Of a stretch of DNA of 64,000 bases, positions 19,260-30,814 are shown in pieces. The position numbers and the translations under genes were made by a program. The stretch comes from Aestuariivirga sp. (GTDB taxonomy: Bacteria > Pseudomonadota > Alphaproteobacteria > Rhizobiales > Aestuariivirgaceae). A model generated the notes under the pieces. It saw only the letters and a list, made by a program, of their open reading frames with translations, had not been told where the DNA came from and did not search any database. The DNA is taken from positions 1 through 64,000 of the forward strand of contig NZ_JADCDA010000014.1 of assembly GCF_020252405.1 (NCBI RefSeq), read 5' to 3'. The stretch's first letter is position 1. Each line of letters opens with the position of its first letter.

Positions 19260-20222
19260 ATGGCCGATTTCAACAAGCCCCTCTCCGGGCTGGTCACCCC
19301 GCGCTTCGGCGCGATCGCCACCTTCATGCGCATGCCGCATGTGGACCTCGATCAGGCGGAGGGGATCGACATCGGCCTCGTGGGCATTCCGTGGGACGGC
19401 GGCACGACAAACCGTCCGGGGCCGCGCCATGGGCCCCGCCAGATGCGCGACATGTCCTCCATGGTGCGCCCCATGCACCAGACCTCGCATGTGGCGCCCT
19501 CGCAGCTTGCCAACATCGCCGACCTCGGCGACTGCCCGGTGAACCCGGCTGACGTGATGGACAGCCTGACGCGGGTGGAAACCTACTTCACGAAGCTCGT
19601 CGCCAAGGGCATCCGCCCGCTGTCGGCGGGCGGCGATCACCTCTGCTCGCTGCCCGTGCTGCGCGCGTTGGGCGGGACGGAGCCCGTGGGCATGATCCAT
19701 TTCGACGCCCACACGGATTTGTATGACGGCTATTTCGGCGGCTTCAAATATACGCACGGCACGCCCTTCCGCCGCGCCATCGAGGAGGGCGTGCTGGACC
19801 CCAAACGCACGATCCAGATCGGCCTCCGCGGCTCGATGTATGACCTTGACGATTTCGAATGGGGCGAGAAGATGGGCGTGCGCCTCGTGCGGATCGAGGA
19901 GGCGATGGAGAAGGGCCCCAGGGCCATCATGGCGGAAGCCCGCAGGATCGTCGGCGACGGCCCCACCTATGTGAGCTTCGACATCGACTGCCTCGACCCC
20001 GCCTATGCCCCCGGCACCGGCACGCCGGAAATCGGCGGCTTCACGACGTTCCAGGCTCAGGCGATGCTGCGCGAGATGCGGGGACTGCACATCGTCGGCG
20101 GCGATGTGGTGGAGGTGTCGCCGCCCTTTGACCCGTCAGGCGTGACCGCGCATGCGGGCGTCACCATGATGTTCGAGATCCTGTGCCCCATGGCGGAGGA
20201 CGTGGCGAAGCGGAGGACGTAG
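19260..20222 (+). CDS. Ureohydrolase, agmatinase/guanidinobutyrase type
   Basis: A 320-residue arginase-family enzyme that hydrolyses a guanidino compound to an amine and urea at a two-manganese centre. All metal motifs are present: GGDH, DAHTDLYD and SFDIDCLDPAYAPGTGTPE. The length equals that of guanidinobutyrase GbuA (about 319), and GPRHGPRQMRD resembles the guanidinobutyrase/guanidinopropionase group rather than arginase. Substrates to consider are 4-guanidinobutyrate, 3-guanidinopropionate, agmatine or proclavaminate-like amidines. ATG 19260 is preferred over the upstream in-frame start at 19182. The gene is divergent from the DauA-like dehydrogenase. Confidence 0.88.
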   Translation: MADFNKPLSGLVTPRFGAIATFMRMPHVDLDQAEGIDIGLVGIPWDGGTTNRPGPRHGPRQMRDMSSMVRPMHQTSHVAPSQLANIADLGDCPVNPADVMDSLTRVETYFTKLVAKGIRPLSAGGDHLCSLPVLRALGGTEPVGMIHFDAHTDLYDGYFGGFKYTHGTPFRRAIEEGVLDPKRTIQIGLRGSMYDLDDFEWGEKMGVRLVRIEEAMEKGPRAIMAEARRIVGDGPTYVSFDIDCLDPAYAPGTGTPEIGGFTTFQAQAMLREMRGLHIVGGDVVEVSPPFDPSGVTAHAGVTMMFEILCPMAEDVAKRRT

Positions 20223-20248
20223 CTCACCGCTGCCGTGAACAGGACTCT

Positions 20249-20327
20249 CACCTTCGCCCGGCTTGACCGGGCGATCCTTTTTGGTTCGACCGGAAAAGGA
20301 TGCCCCGGTCAAGCCGGGGCAAGGTGA
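20249..20327. repeat. Double palindrome, CCCGGCTTGACCGGG type
   Basis: Two hairpins, GCCCGGCTTGACCGGGC and CCCCGGTCAAGCCGGGG, are inverted copies of each other. CACCTT and AAGGTG bound the unit. It lies between the convergent ureohydrolase and rnhA genes and is related to the unit at 9617-9691. Confidence 0.75.
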
Positions 20328-20359
20328 AGGACAGAGTACGGAAAACTGGGGCGAAAGCC

Positions 20360-20806
20360 TCACCTTCTCTTGAACGGCGCCATGCCTTCGCGCGCCAGTT
20401 CGTCGGCGCGTTCGTTGTCGTCATTCCCGGCGTGGCCCTTCACCCAGCGCCAGCTCACCTTGTGCAGCTTCAGCGCGTCGTCGAGGCGCCGCCAGAGTTC
20501 GGCGTTCTTGACGGGCTTCCTGCCGGCGGTCTTCCAGCCGTTCGCCTTCCAGCCGTGGATCCACTTGGTGATGCCGTCCTTCACATATTGCGAATCGACA
20601 TGCATCTCCACGTCGCAAGGGCGCTTCAGGGCTTCGAGTGCAGAGATCGCGCCCATCAGCTCCATGCGGTTGTTGGTGGTGTTGGCCTCGCCGCCGGAGA
20701 GTTCCTTGCGCGTGCCGTTGTAGTCGAGGATTGCGCCCCAGCCGCCGGGGCCGGGATTGCCGGAGCAGGCCCCGTCCGTATGCATGATCACCTTGTTCGC
20801 CGTCAT
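20360..20806 (-). CDS. rnhA: Ribonuclease HI
   Basis: A 148-residue RNase HI that cuts the RNA strand of RNA-DNA hybrids. The catalytic carboxylates are in place: Asp11 in [16 protein letters not shown], Glu in NRMELMGAI, Asp in [10 protein letters not shown] and Asp in DNERADELA. The C-terminal [10 protein letters not shown] carries the conserved His. It overlaps the end of ispH by four bases. In many rhizobia thrB lies between ispH and rnhA; here it does not. Confidence 0.95.
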   Translation of the reverse strand: MTANKVIMHTDGACSGNPGPGGWGAILDYNGTRKELSGGEANTTNNRMELMGAISALEALKRPCDVEMHVDSQYVKDGITKWIHGWKANGWKTAGRKPVKNAELWRRLDDALKLHKVSWRWVKGHAGNDDNERADELAREGMAPFKRR

Positions 20807-21765
20807 GCCGGGGAGGCCGCCTCGCGGAGTTCCCGCGGCAGCTTGAAGGAGACATTCTCCTCGCGCAGCGTCACCGTCTCGACGGTGACGTCATAATGCG
20901 CGCGGAAGGCCTCGATGATCTCGTTCACCAGCAGCTCCGGCGCGGAGGCCCCCGCCGTGATCCCGATGGTGGAGAGGCCCTGAAGCGCGGGCCAGTCCAG
21001 CCCGGACGCCCGCTGCACCAGCATGGAGCGCGGCGTGCCGTTCCGCTCGCCCACCTCGACCAGGCGGCGCGAATTGGATGAATTGGGCGCACCCACCACG
21101 AGCAGCAGCTCGACCCGCGGCGCGATGGCCTTCACCGCTTCCTGCCGGTTGGTGGTGGCATAGCAGATGTCTTCCTTGTAGGGGCCCCTGATCGCCGGGA
21201 AGCGCGCCTGGAGTGCCGCGATCACGTCCCGCGTGTCATCGACCGACAGCGTGGTCTGGGTGACCCAGGCCAGCTTCCGCGGATCCTTCACCTCGAGCTT
21301 CGCCACGTCCTCCACCGTCTCGATCAGCACCACGGCACCCGGCGGCAATTGCCCCATGGTGCCGATCACCTCCGGGTGGCCCCCGTGGCCGACGAGGATG
21401 ATCCCGAAGCCCTCGGCATGGTGGCGCTGCGCCTCCATATGCACCTTGGTGACGAGCGGGCAGGTGGCGTCGAGCTGGAACATGTGGCGCGCGGCTGCCG
21501 CCGCGGGAACCGATTTCGGCACGCCATGGGCGGAGAACACCACCGGCCGGCCGTCATCGGGGATCTGGTCCAGCTCGTCGACGAAGACGGCGCCCTTGGC
21601 CTTCAGCCCATCGACCACGAACTTGTTGTGCACAATCTCGTGGCGCACATAGACCGGCGCACCATAGAGGGCCAGCGCCCGCTCCACGATGTCGATCGCC
21701 CGCACCACCCCGGCGCAGAAGCCGCGCGGGGCGGCGAGAAGGATCTTGAGAGGCGGCTTGCTCAT
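20803..21765 (-). CDS. ispH: 4-hydroxy-3-methylbut-2-enyl diphosphate reductase
   Basis: A 320-residue iron-sulfur enzyme that makes IPP and DMAPP in the last step of the MEP pathway. The three cluster cysteines are in [12 protein letters not shown] (Cys17), [12 protein letters not shown] and [10 protein letters not shown]. The Thr-Gln-x-Thr segment [12 protein letters not shown] is present. ATG 21765 gives a normal length; the frame extends to 21849 without support. It pairs functionally with ispE at 47.6 kb in this window. Confidence 0.95.
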   Translation of the reverse strand: MSKPPLKILLAAPRGFCAGVVRAIDIVERALALYGAPVYVRHEIVHNKFVVDGLKAKGAVFVDELDQIPDDGRPVVFSAHGVPKSVPAAAAARHMFQLDATCPLVTKVHMEAQRHHAEGFGIILVGHGGHPEVIGTMGQLPPGAVVLIETVEDVAKLEVKDPRKLAWVTQTTLSVDDTRDVIAALQARFPAIRGPYKEDICYATTNRQEAVKAIAPRVELLLVVGAPNSSNSRRLVEVGERNGTPRSMLVQRASGLDWPALQGLSTIGITAGASAPELLVNEIIEAFRAHYDVTVETVTLREENVSFKLPRELREAASPA

Positions 21766-21967
21766 GGCCCAAGAGATGCGGGGGCGCGGCCGCGATGTCA
21801 ACCATCCACCGCCTGACGCCCCGCCAGCCGCCACGCCAAATCCCCCCAATGACCGGGACCCGCGCCGAAACCCGCCCGCCCGGCGCCTTTTCCGCAGAGC
21901 AGGTCTGACGTCAGGCGCACTTGACTTGGATGCGGATGAGCTTAGGTTGCATCCCGTTCAGCACAGC

Positions 21968-22164
21968 GCCCTGTGCGGAAGAGACCGGGTCGCACCGGCG
22001 CCGAAGGAGCAACCGCCCCGGAAACTCTCAGGCAGAAGGACCGGCAGGGCGTAAGGTCGAACTCTGGAGAGCAGCGGGTCTTCGACAGCGCCCGCTCACC
22101 GAAGGAGCAAAGCAGCCAGCACCGGAGTGACTGGCCTGTGAAATCTCTCAGGTCTCGTACAGAG
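21968..22164 (+). promoter_or_regulatory. Tandem glycine riboswitch ahead of gcvTHP
   Basis: Two glycine aptamers in series. Aptamer 1 (21968-22050) closes with GCCCTG/CAGGGC and contains GCCGAAGGAGCAA and GAAACTCTCAGGCAGAAGGACCG. Aptamer 2 (22062-22164) closes with CTCTG/CAGAG and contains ACCGAAGGAGCAAAGCAGCC and AAATCTCTCAGGT. The two GCCGAAGGAGCAA/CTCTCAGG cores are the hallmark of the class. It ends 57 bases before gcvT and by analogy turns the operon on when glycine is high. The 455-base gap 21766-22220 holds nothing else that I can identify. Confidence 0.93.
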
Positions 22165-22220
22165 GGGGCAGATCCGGTTTCGCCGGGTCTGGCCAGACTT
22201 TGTCCGGAGACGTGATTGAG

Positions 22221-23339
22221 ATGAGCGAGAACGCTCCCAAACGAACATCCCTCCACGGCGAACACGTGAAGCTGGGGGCCCGCATGGCGCCCTTCGCCGG
22301 TTATGACATGCCGGTGCAATACCCTTCCGGCATCATCGCCGAACACAACTGGACGCGCGGGAATGCGGGCCTGTTCGACGTCTGCCATATGGGCCAGTGC
22401 CTCCTCGAGGGCAGGAGCTTCGAGGCCGTTGCGACAGCCATGGAGGCGCTCGTGCCCGCCGATGTGCTGGGCCTCAAGCCGCGCCAGCAGCGCTATTCGC
22501 AGTTCCTGAACGAAGACGGCGGCACGCTGGACGACCTGATGATCACGCGGCACGCCAGGGACGGCACGCTCTATGCCGTCGTCAATGCCGGCCGCAAGGA
22601 GCACGACTACGCCTGGATGCAGAAGCATCTTCCGGCCGGCGTGGCGCTCACGCGGCGCGACGATCTCTCGCTGGTGGCGCTGCAGGGCCCGAAGGCGGAG
22701 GAGGCGCTGGCAAAGCTGGCGCCTGCCGTCAAGGACATTGCCTTCATGCATTATGCCGACGTGGAGATCGGCGGCATCAGCGCGCAGGTCTCGCGCTCGG
22801 GCTACACCGGCGAGGACGGCTTCGAGATTTCGGTGGCGAATGCCGATGCCCCGAAACTGTGGAGCCTGCTGCTGTCGGACCCGCTGGTGAGGCCCGTCGG
22901 GCTCGGCGCGCGTGATTCGCTGCGGCTGGAAGGCGGATTTTGCCTCTATGGCCATGAGCTGGACGAGACCATCTCGCCGGTCGAGGCCGGTCTCGCCTGG
23001 TCGATCCCGAAGCGCCGCCGCGCGCAAGGCGGCTTCACCGGCTGGGCCCGCGTGCAGGAGGAGCTGAGCCATGGCGCGGCAAAGAAGCGCGTCGGCATCA
23101 GGCCGGAGGGCCGGGCGCCGGCGCGTGACGGCACGGTCATCACCGATCGGTCGGGCCGCGCGATCGGCAAGATCACCTCGGGCGGTTTCGGCCCTTCGGT
23201 CAATGGCCCCGTGGCCATGGGCTATGTCGAAACGGCAAGCGCCGCGCCGGGCACGAAAATCAATCTCCTTGTGCGCGGGACACCGCTGCCCGCCGCGATC
23301 GTCTCCCTTCCGTTCATTCCCAACCGCTTCAAACGCTAG
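22221..23339 (+). CDS. gcvT: Glycine cleavage system T protein (aminomethyltransferase)
   Basis: A 372-residue tetrahydrofolate-dependent aminomethyltransferase. It releases ammonia from the lipoyl arm of GcvH and makes methylene-THF. Recognisable are the N-terminal FAGYDMPVQYPSGI, LFDVCHMGQ, and GYTGEDGFEISV with the glycine-rich folate loop. I start at ATG 22221; a TTG at 22200 would add seven residues. It is first in the riboswitch-controlled gcvT-gcvH-gcvP operon, with 12 bases to gcvH. Confidence 0.95.
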   Translation: MSENAPKRTSLHGEHVKLGARMAPFAGYDMPVQYPSGIIAEHNWTRGNAGLFDVCHMGQCLLEGRSFEAVATAMEALVPADVLGLKPRQQRYSQFLNEDGGTLDDLMITRHARDGTLYAVVNAGRKEHDYAWMQKHLPAGVALTRRDDLSLVALQGPKAEEALAKLAPAVKDIAFMHYADVEIGGISAQVSRSGYTGEDGFEISVANADAPKLWSLLLSDPLVRPVGLGARDSLRLEGGFCLYGHELDETISPVEAGLAWSIPKRRRAQGGFTGWARVQEELSHGAAKKRVGIRPEGRAPARDGTVITDRSGRAIGKITSGGFGPSVNGPVAMGYVETASAAPGTKINLLVRGTPLPAAIVSLPFIPNRFKR

Positions 23340-23351
23340 GAGCCTCTCCCG

Positions 23352-23716
23352 ATGTCTGCCAGATACAGCAAGGACCATGAGTGGGTGACCGTCGAGAACG
23401 GCATCGCCACCATCGGCATCACCAACCACGCGCAGGAGCAGCTGGGCGACGTGGTCTTCGTCGAACTCCCCGCCATCGGCAAGAAGGTGGCCGCGCACGA
23501 TCAGGCCGCCGTGGTCGAAAGCGTCAAGGCCGCGAGCGAAGTCTATGTGCCGGTCTCGGGCGAAGTGGTCGAGGTGAACAAGGAACTCGAAGGCGACCCG
23601 GCGCTGGTCAACCGCGATGCGGAGGCCCGCGCATGGTTCATGAAGGTGAGGCTGTCCAACCCGGCCGAGCTCGACGGGCTGATGGACAAGACCGCCTATG
23701 ACAGACTGGTGAACGG

Positions 23717-23720
<4 letters not shown>
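23352..23720 (+). CDS. gcvH: Glycine cleavage system H protein
   Basis: A 122-residue lipoyl carrier that shuttles the aminomethyl group between the P, T and L proteins. The lipoylated residue is Lys59 in [17 protein letters not shown]. Length and the opening YSKDHEWV are typical. Its stop overlaps the gcvP start (ATGA). Confidence 0.96.
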
Positions 23721-26629
<2,909 letters not shown>

Positions 26630-26811
26630 GCATGGTTTGTTGCTTCAGCCCGGCGAAAGCAGGACCCCGCCTTCCATCTGCGGGCGCCAATCCCCAGAGC
26701 TGCGCCCGCTTTCGCCAGGGTGACGGGCTTAAGGCATGATGCCGAAGCATTGGCCCGTTCCCATGCATGTTGTCCTGCGCTAACCTGCTGGAACCGGAGG
26801 ACGCAAAAACC

Positions 26812-27705
26812 ATGACCCCGCAGGACGTTCTGCAGGCTTTTCACACCGCCCGGGGACTTCCGCTGGCGGCCATGCAGGCCGCGCTCGCCAACCGGGAGGA
26901 GATGCTGCCCGCCTTCCTGCAGGAATTCGGGCGCGCTTCGCATATGCCGTTGGAGCAGCTGCCCTATAGCAATGCCTATGGCGTGATGTTCGAAATCCTC
27001 GGACAGTGGGCCGATGCGCGGAGCTATGTTCCGCTCGTCACATTCCTCCGGCTCGACGAGGAGACGCTGGAGGAGCTGCTTGGCGATTGCCTCAGCGAGA
27101 TTGGTAGCCGGGTGCTGGCAGGTGTCGCGACCCACGATCTCACACCGCTGCGTGACCTTGTCCTGGATCCCAATGCCTATGTCTTCGCGCGCAGCGAGGC
27201 CATCATCGCTCTTTCGCGCATGGGGATCGCGCGGCACGACCGGCGGGTGGATGTGATTGCCCTCATCCGGGAGATCGGACCGAAGTTCGAGCCCGGGGTG
27301 GATGATATCGTGGTTTCCGAATGGGCCGCCGCCGTTGCGATATTCGGCATTGAGGACCAGGTGGCGCAGGCGCGCGCCGTGGTCGATGCCATTCCGAGAC
27401 AGCTCTCCCCCCTCGCGCCGGAGGAATTCGAGGAGCTGCTGCGGCAAAGCCCGGATGAACTTTCCCACTCTGGCGTCGCCCGCAGCTATGTGGGTCCGCA
27501 AGGCGTTGACGCCATTGCTGATGTGTCCGAGTGGTATTGGTATTCCGACGACGATATCGCGGCCCGGCGTGGCGCGTGGCTGGAAGACCAGCTTGCGCTC
27601 AATGCGCCGCCCGCCAGCGCCGTCAATCCCAACCGCCACGTGGGCCGCAACGACCCGTGCCCCTGCGGCTCCGGCAAGAAATTCAAGAAATGCTGCCTCG
27701 GCTGA
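26812..27705 (+). CDS. DUF1186 protein with C-terminal SEC-C zinc motif
   Basis: A 297-residue protein of unknown function. The helical DUF1186 region (about residues 1-215) resembles HEAT-like repeats in its spacing of leucines and alanines. The tail VGRNDPCPCGSGKKFKKCC is a SEC-C motif, a CxC...CC zinc-binding element also found at the end of SecA. ATG 26812 follows GGAGG with an 11-base spacer; an in-frame ATG at 26767 is possible but has no visible ribosome site. It stands alone after gcvP. Bases 26630-26811 contain no gene. Confidence 0.8.
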   Translation: MTPQDVLQAFHTARGLPLAAMQAALANREEMLPAFLQEFGRASHMPLEQLPYSNAYGVMFEILGQWADARSYVPLVTFLRLDEETLEELLGDCLSEIGSRVLAGVATHDLTPLRDLVLDPNAYVFARSEAIIALSRMGIARHDRRVDVIALIREIGPKFEPGVDDIVVSEWAAAVAIFGIEDQVAQARAVVDAIPRQLSPLAPEEFEELLRQSPDELSHSGVARSYVGPQGVDAIADVSEWYWYSDDDIAARRGAWLEDQLALNAPPASAVNPNRHVGRNDPCPCGSGKKFKKCCLG

Positions 27706-27885
27706 GCTGAACCCGGGTGGAAGGACGACAGCAGCAACTGCCGCTTCATCCCCTTCATCGCCGCCTATGTCGCCCGCCGGAACAGCTTTGCCGCGGAAGA
27801 TTTTGCCGCATGGGCCGGGCGGCGAGTTTTACCTCCCCACGTGCCGCGTCGTCCTGGCGGCGACGAAGCCGGTCAAATCGTAACG
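27706..27885 (+). pseudogene. Possible gene remnant after the DUF1186 stop
   Basis: Directly after the DUF1186 stop, the same frame stays open and reads WKDDSSNCRFIPFIAAYVAR and, five residues on, EDFAAWAGR. This composition looks like a real protein rather than a shadow. There is no start codon with a ribosome site, and the frame then runs antisense into atpF. It may be the decayed beginning of another gene. I cannot name it. Confidence 0.25.
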
Positions 27886-27895
27886 GAGCGAATGC

Positions 27896-28381
27896 TCAGT
27901 TCAGCCGGTTCTTCACCGCGCCGATCGACTGGGCGATCAGCTCCGCGCCCTTCTCGCCCCTGGCGGCTTCGGCTGCAAGGTGGTGGGAGGCGGCGATGGC
28001 GAGGTCGGTTGCCACGCTGCGCACGTCCTTGATCGCGGCGGCTTCCGCCTGGGCGATCTTCTGTTCGGCCTGCCGGGAGCGGCGCTCCAGCGACTCCGTC
28101 AGCTTGCGGCGCGTTTCGGCGGCATAGTCCTCGGCATCGGCCCTCGCGGCGGAGATGATCGAGGCGGCCTCCTTCTCGGCGTCAAGCCGCTTCTGCTTGT
28201 ATTCGGCAAGAAGCGCCTCGGCGTCCTTCCTGAGCTGCGTGGCCTGCTCCAGTTCCTTGCGGATCCGGTCCGCACGGCTGTCGAGGCCCGCACCCATCTT
28301 TTTGAAGGCGCCGGCATAGGCGGCGATGGCGAGGAAGATGATCAGCGCCACCAGAGCGAAGAATGTTGCGTCGAAGTGCAT
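27896..28381 (-). CDS. atpF: ATP synthase F0 subunit b
   Basis: A 161-residue stator subunit with one N-terminal membrane helix (ATFFALVALIIFLAIAAYAG) and a long charged coiled coil rich in Ala, Glu, Lys and Arg. It links the a subunit in the membrane to the F1 head. It is the last gene of atpI-atpB-atpE-b'-b, with 12 bases from b'. Alphaproteobacteria carry two diverged b-type genes, and this is the shorter one without an extension. Confidence 0.92.
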   Translation of the reverse strand: MHFDATFFALVALIIFLAIAAYAGAFKKMGAGLDSRADRIRKELEQATQLRKDAEALLAEYKQKRLDAEKEAASIISAARADAEDYAAETRRKLTESLERRSRQAEQKIAQAEAAAIKDVRSVATDLAIAASHHLAAEAARGEKGAELIAQSIGAVKNRLN

Positions 28382-28393
28382 CGATCCTCTCCC

Positions 28394-29017
28394 TCAGCCC
28401 TTGAGCCCTGCGATGGCCCTGGCGGCCTGGTCCTTGCTCACCGGAGCGCCCGTCAATGCCGAGACGATTTCGGCGGCGGTTTCGGCGGCAACCTCATGGA
28501 CGTCCTGCATTGCCCTTGCCTTTGTGGCGGAGATGCGGGCTTCCGCCTCGGCGAGTTTGGCCGACAGCGTCTTCTCCAGCGCCGAACGCTCAGCCTCGAT
28601 CTCGGCCGCGATTTTCGAGCGTGTTTCGGCGGCGATGCCTTGCGCATTGGCGCGGGCGTCGGCCAGAGACTTCTCGTAGTGCTGGATCGCCGCCTCGGTT
28701 TCGTGCTTCAGCGCCGAGGCCCTGGAGAGGTCGCTCTCGATGGCCTTGTGGCGCTTTTCGAGAACCGCGGCCATCTTTGGCAGCGCCAGCCTGCTCATCA
28801 GCAGGTAGAGCAGCGTGAAGAAGATCACCAGCCAGAAAATCTGCGACGGAAAGGTGGTCGCATCCATCGGCGGGAAGGCGCCCTTATGGCCGCCCTCGGC
28901 TGCGGTGCTCTCCGTCGTGTGGCCGGTCTCATCAGCCGCCGCCGTTCCCGCCGTGGTTGCCTGCGTGGAAGCTGCCGGTGCGGTGGTCTCGGCTACGACG
29001 ATCGTCGTCTGCGACAT
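28394..29017 (-). CDS. atpG: ATP synthase F0 subunit b'
   Basis: A 207-residue second stator subunit. An unusual Ala/Thr-rich N-terminal stretch of about 55 residues precedes the membrane helix (IFWLVIFFTLLYLLMSRLAL), followed by the coiled coil ending VSKDQAARAIAGLKG. Such N-terminal extensions mark the b' form. ATG 29017 was chosen; the open frame reaches 29092, but that part overlaps the short atpE intergenic sequence and has no family match. It forms a heterodimer with the neighbouring b subunit. Confidence 0.9.
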   Translation of the reverse strand: MSQTTIVVAETTAPAASTQATTAGTAAADETGHTTESTAAEGGHKGAFPPMDATTFPSQIFWLVIFFTLLYLLMSRLALPKMAAVLEKRHKAIESDLSRASALKHETEAAIQHYEKSLADARANAQGIAAETRSKIAAEIEAERSALEKTLSAKLAEAEARISATKARAMQDVHEVAAETAAEIVSALTGAPVSKDQAARAIAGLKG

Positions 29018-29092
29018 GTCTTGAGCCTCAAATGGGAAAGCCTGCGCGGGTTCATCGCCCGCGAGGCTTCGGCCCGGTTTCCGTGATGGCAA

Positions 29093-29317
29093 TTATGTGA
29101 ACAGCAGCAGCAGGGCAACGACCAGCGAGAAGATGCCAAGGCCTTCCGCGAGCGCCGCGCCGATCAGCGCGTTGGTGAACTGCGCGGGTGCGGCTGACGG
29201 ATTGCGCAGCGCGCCCGCCAGGTAGTTGCCGAAGATGTGGCCCACGCCGATACCGGCCCCGCCCATGCCGATACAGGCGATGCCGGCGCCGATCATCTTT
29301 GCTGCTTCTGTTTCCAT
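29093..29317 (-). CDS. atpE: ATP synthase F0 subunit c
   Basis: A 74-residue two-helix proteolipid that forms the rotor ring. The first helix has [15 protein letters not shown] (glycine-rich packing). The loop is RNPSA. The proton-carrying Glu is in [11 protein letters not shown] in the second helix. Length and Glu (not Asp) are typical for alphaproteobacteria. Confidence 0.95.
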   Translation of the reverse strand: METEAAKMIGAGIACIGMGGAGIGVGHIFGNYLAGALRNPSAAPAQFTNALIGAALAEGLGIFSLVVALLLLFT

Positions 29318-29362
29318 TTTCGTCTCCTTGAATGACCGTAAGGTTGGGTTGAAAGGTTGATG

Positions 29363-30115
29363 TCAGTGATGCGTGTGAAGCGCGTCGTTGAGGTAGACGC
29401 AGGTGAGGATCGCGAAGACGAAGGCCTGCAGGAACGCGACCAGGAATTCGAGGGCCGTGAGAGCCACAGCCATGCCAAGCGGCGCGACGGAGCCGATGAT
29501 GCCGCCGAAGCCCAGGGCGCCGAGGCTCACCACAAAGCCCGCGAAGACCTTCAGCACGATATGGCCCGCCAGCATGTTGCCGAAGAGGCGGAGGCCGAGG
29601 CTCACCGGGCGCGACAGGAAGGAGATGATCTCGATGACCGAGATGAAGGGCAGGATCACCATGGGCACGCCGGAGGGCACGAAGAGCTTGAACCAGCCAA
29701 GCCCGTGCCTGGATATGCCCACCGCCACGACGAGGGCGACGACGAAGACGGCGAGGCTGGCGGTCACCACCACGTGGCTCGTCACCGTGAAGAAATAGGG
29801 GAACATGCCCAGCATGTTGGCGGCCAGCACAAAGGAGAACAGCGAGAAGACGAGCGGAAAGAAGGGCTTGCCCTCTGGCCCAAGCACGTTCTTCACCATG
29901 TTGTGAATAAACTCATACCAGACCTCGCCCAGCGACTGGAGCCTTCCCGGCACCGGCGCGCCGCGCGCGGCGGCGGCAAGCAGGATGCCCGTAACTGTCG
30001 CCACCGCGATCGCCATGAACAGGGCCGAATTGGTGAAGGAAATCTCGAACCCGCCGATGTTGACGGGACCGGCGAGTTCCTTGATCTGAAACTGGTGGAT
30101 CGGATCGTTAGCCAC
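29363..30115 (-). CDS. atpB: ATP synthase F0 subunit a
   Basis: A 250-residue membrane subunit that provides the proton half-channels. The essential Arg is in SRPVSLGLRLFGNMLAGH. Five to six helices are visible. The N-terminus (MANDPIHQF) fits Rhizobiales AtpB. It is two bases after atpI. Confidence 0.95.
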   Translation of the reverse strand: MANDPIHQFQIKELAGPVNIGGFEISFTNSALFMAIAVATVTGILLAAAARGAPVPGRLQSLGEVWYEFIHNMVKNVLGPEGKPFFPLVFSLFSFVLAANMLGMFPYFFTVTSHVVVTASLAVFVVALVVAVGISRHGLGWFKLFVPSGVPMVILPFISVIEIISFLSRPVSLGLRLFGNMLAGHIVLKVFAGFVVSLGALGFGGIIGSVAPLGMAVALTALEFLVAFLQAFVFAILTCVYLNDALHTHH

Positions 30116-30117
30116 GA

Positions 30118-30525
30118 TCAGTCCTCTTCATCATCATCTGGCGCCGCTTTGGGCGGCGGTGTTGAACCAAGCCGCTCCTGTGCCGGGGGCGCCCTGTTGG
30201 CCGCGCGGGCCATGTTCAGGATGCCGGCCCCGAAACCCAGGAGCAGGAAAAAGATCAGGCCGAAGGGCAAGGTGCCGAACAACCGGTCGATGCCATAGCC
30301 GATCAGGCCGCCGACCAGCGTTCCGGCCGCGAATTCGCTGACCAGCTTGTAACCCCTCGCATAGGCCGAGGCGTCCGTCATGCTGGCCGACGGCTTCGCA
30401 CTTTCGGCCTGCTCATTGCGTTCTGCCGCAATGCGGCCGGAAAGCTCCTTGAGTCGTGCCGAAAGGTCGCCCAGCTCGGGATCGGAAGAATTTGAGTTCT
30501 GCCTATCGTCGTAAGGTTTCGTCAT
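30118..30525 (-). CDS. atpI: ATP synthase assembly protein I
   Basis: A 135-residue small membrane protein. A charged N-terminal half includes LSARLKELSGRIAAERNE, and two helices follow around GTLVGGLIGYGIDRLFGT. The tail is acidic (DDDEED). AtpI helps assemble the c ring and is usually first in the F0 operon, as here. A good promoter lies 63 bases upstream. Confidence 0.9.
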   Translation of the reverse strand: MTKPYDDRQNSNSSDPELGDLSARLKELSGRIAAERNEQAESAKPSASMTDASAYARGYKLVSEFAAGTLVGGLIGYGIDRLFGTLPFGLIFFLLLGFGAGILNMARAANRAPPAQERLGSTPPPKAAPDDDEED

Positions 30526-30587
30526 GCGACAGACCTCCAGACAAACGGCGGACGGGATTGGAAATTCTTCCCTTCCAAAGCGCGCGC

Positions 30588-30616
30588 ACCTTAGTTGCGC
30601 GTTAAAACGGTGTCAA
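30588..30616 (-). promoter_or_regulatory. Promoter of the F0 ATP synthase operon
   Basis: On the minus strand TTGACA (30616-30611) is followed after exactly 17 bases by TAAGGT (30593-30588). This is a full match to the -35 box and a partial match to the -10 box of the housekeeping sigma factor. The position is 63 bases before the atpI start codon. Confidence 0.6.
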
Positions 30617-30814
30617 GCCATGGATTTGTCTTTTAAGCAATTGATACAAAAGACATATCTTACCTTGAACAGCGCTGCGTCGATTCGCGCCGCGGGGCCG
30701 CCGGAGAAAGCTGCGGACCCCGCCCATTGGCCGCCACATTTCCTGCCCATGTGTCGGCGAACGGACTATAAGCCGCGGGAAAGCTCCGGCTTTGCCACAG
30801 AGGAAACGACCTTC

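Noticed and set aside
18063-20090. 675-codon minus-strand frame as one long protein
   Set aside because: Only the last 363 codons match a flavoprotein. The first part is antisense to the ureohydrolase and has no ribosome site or family features.
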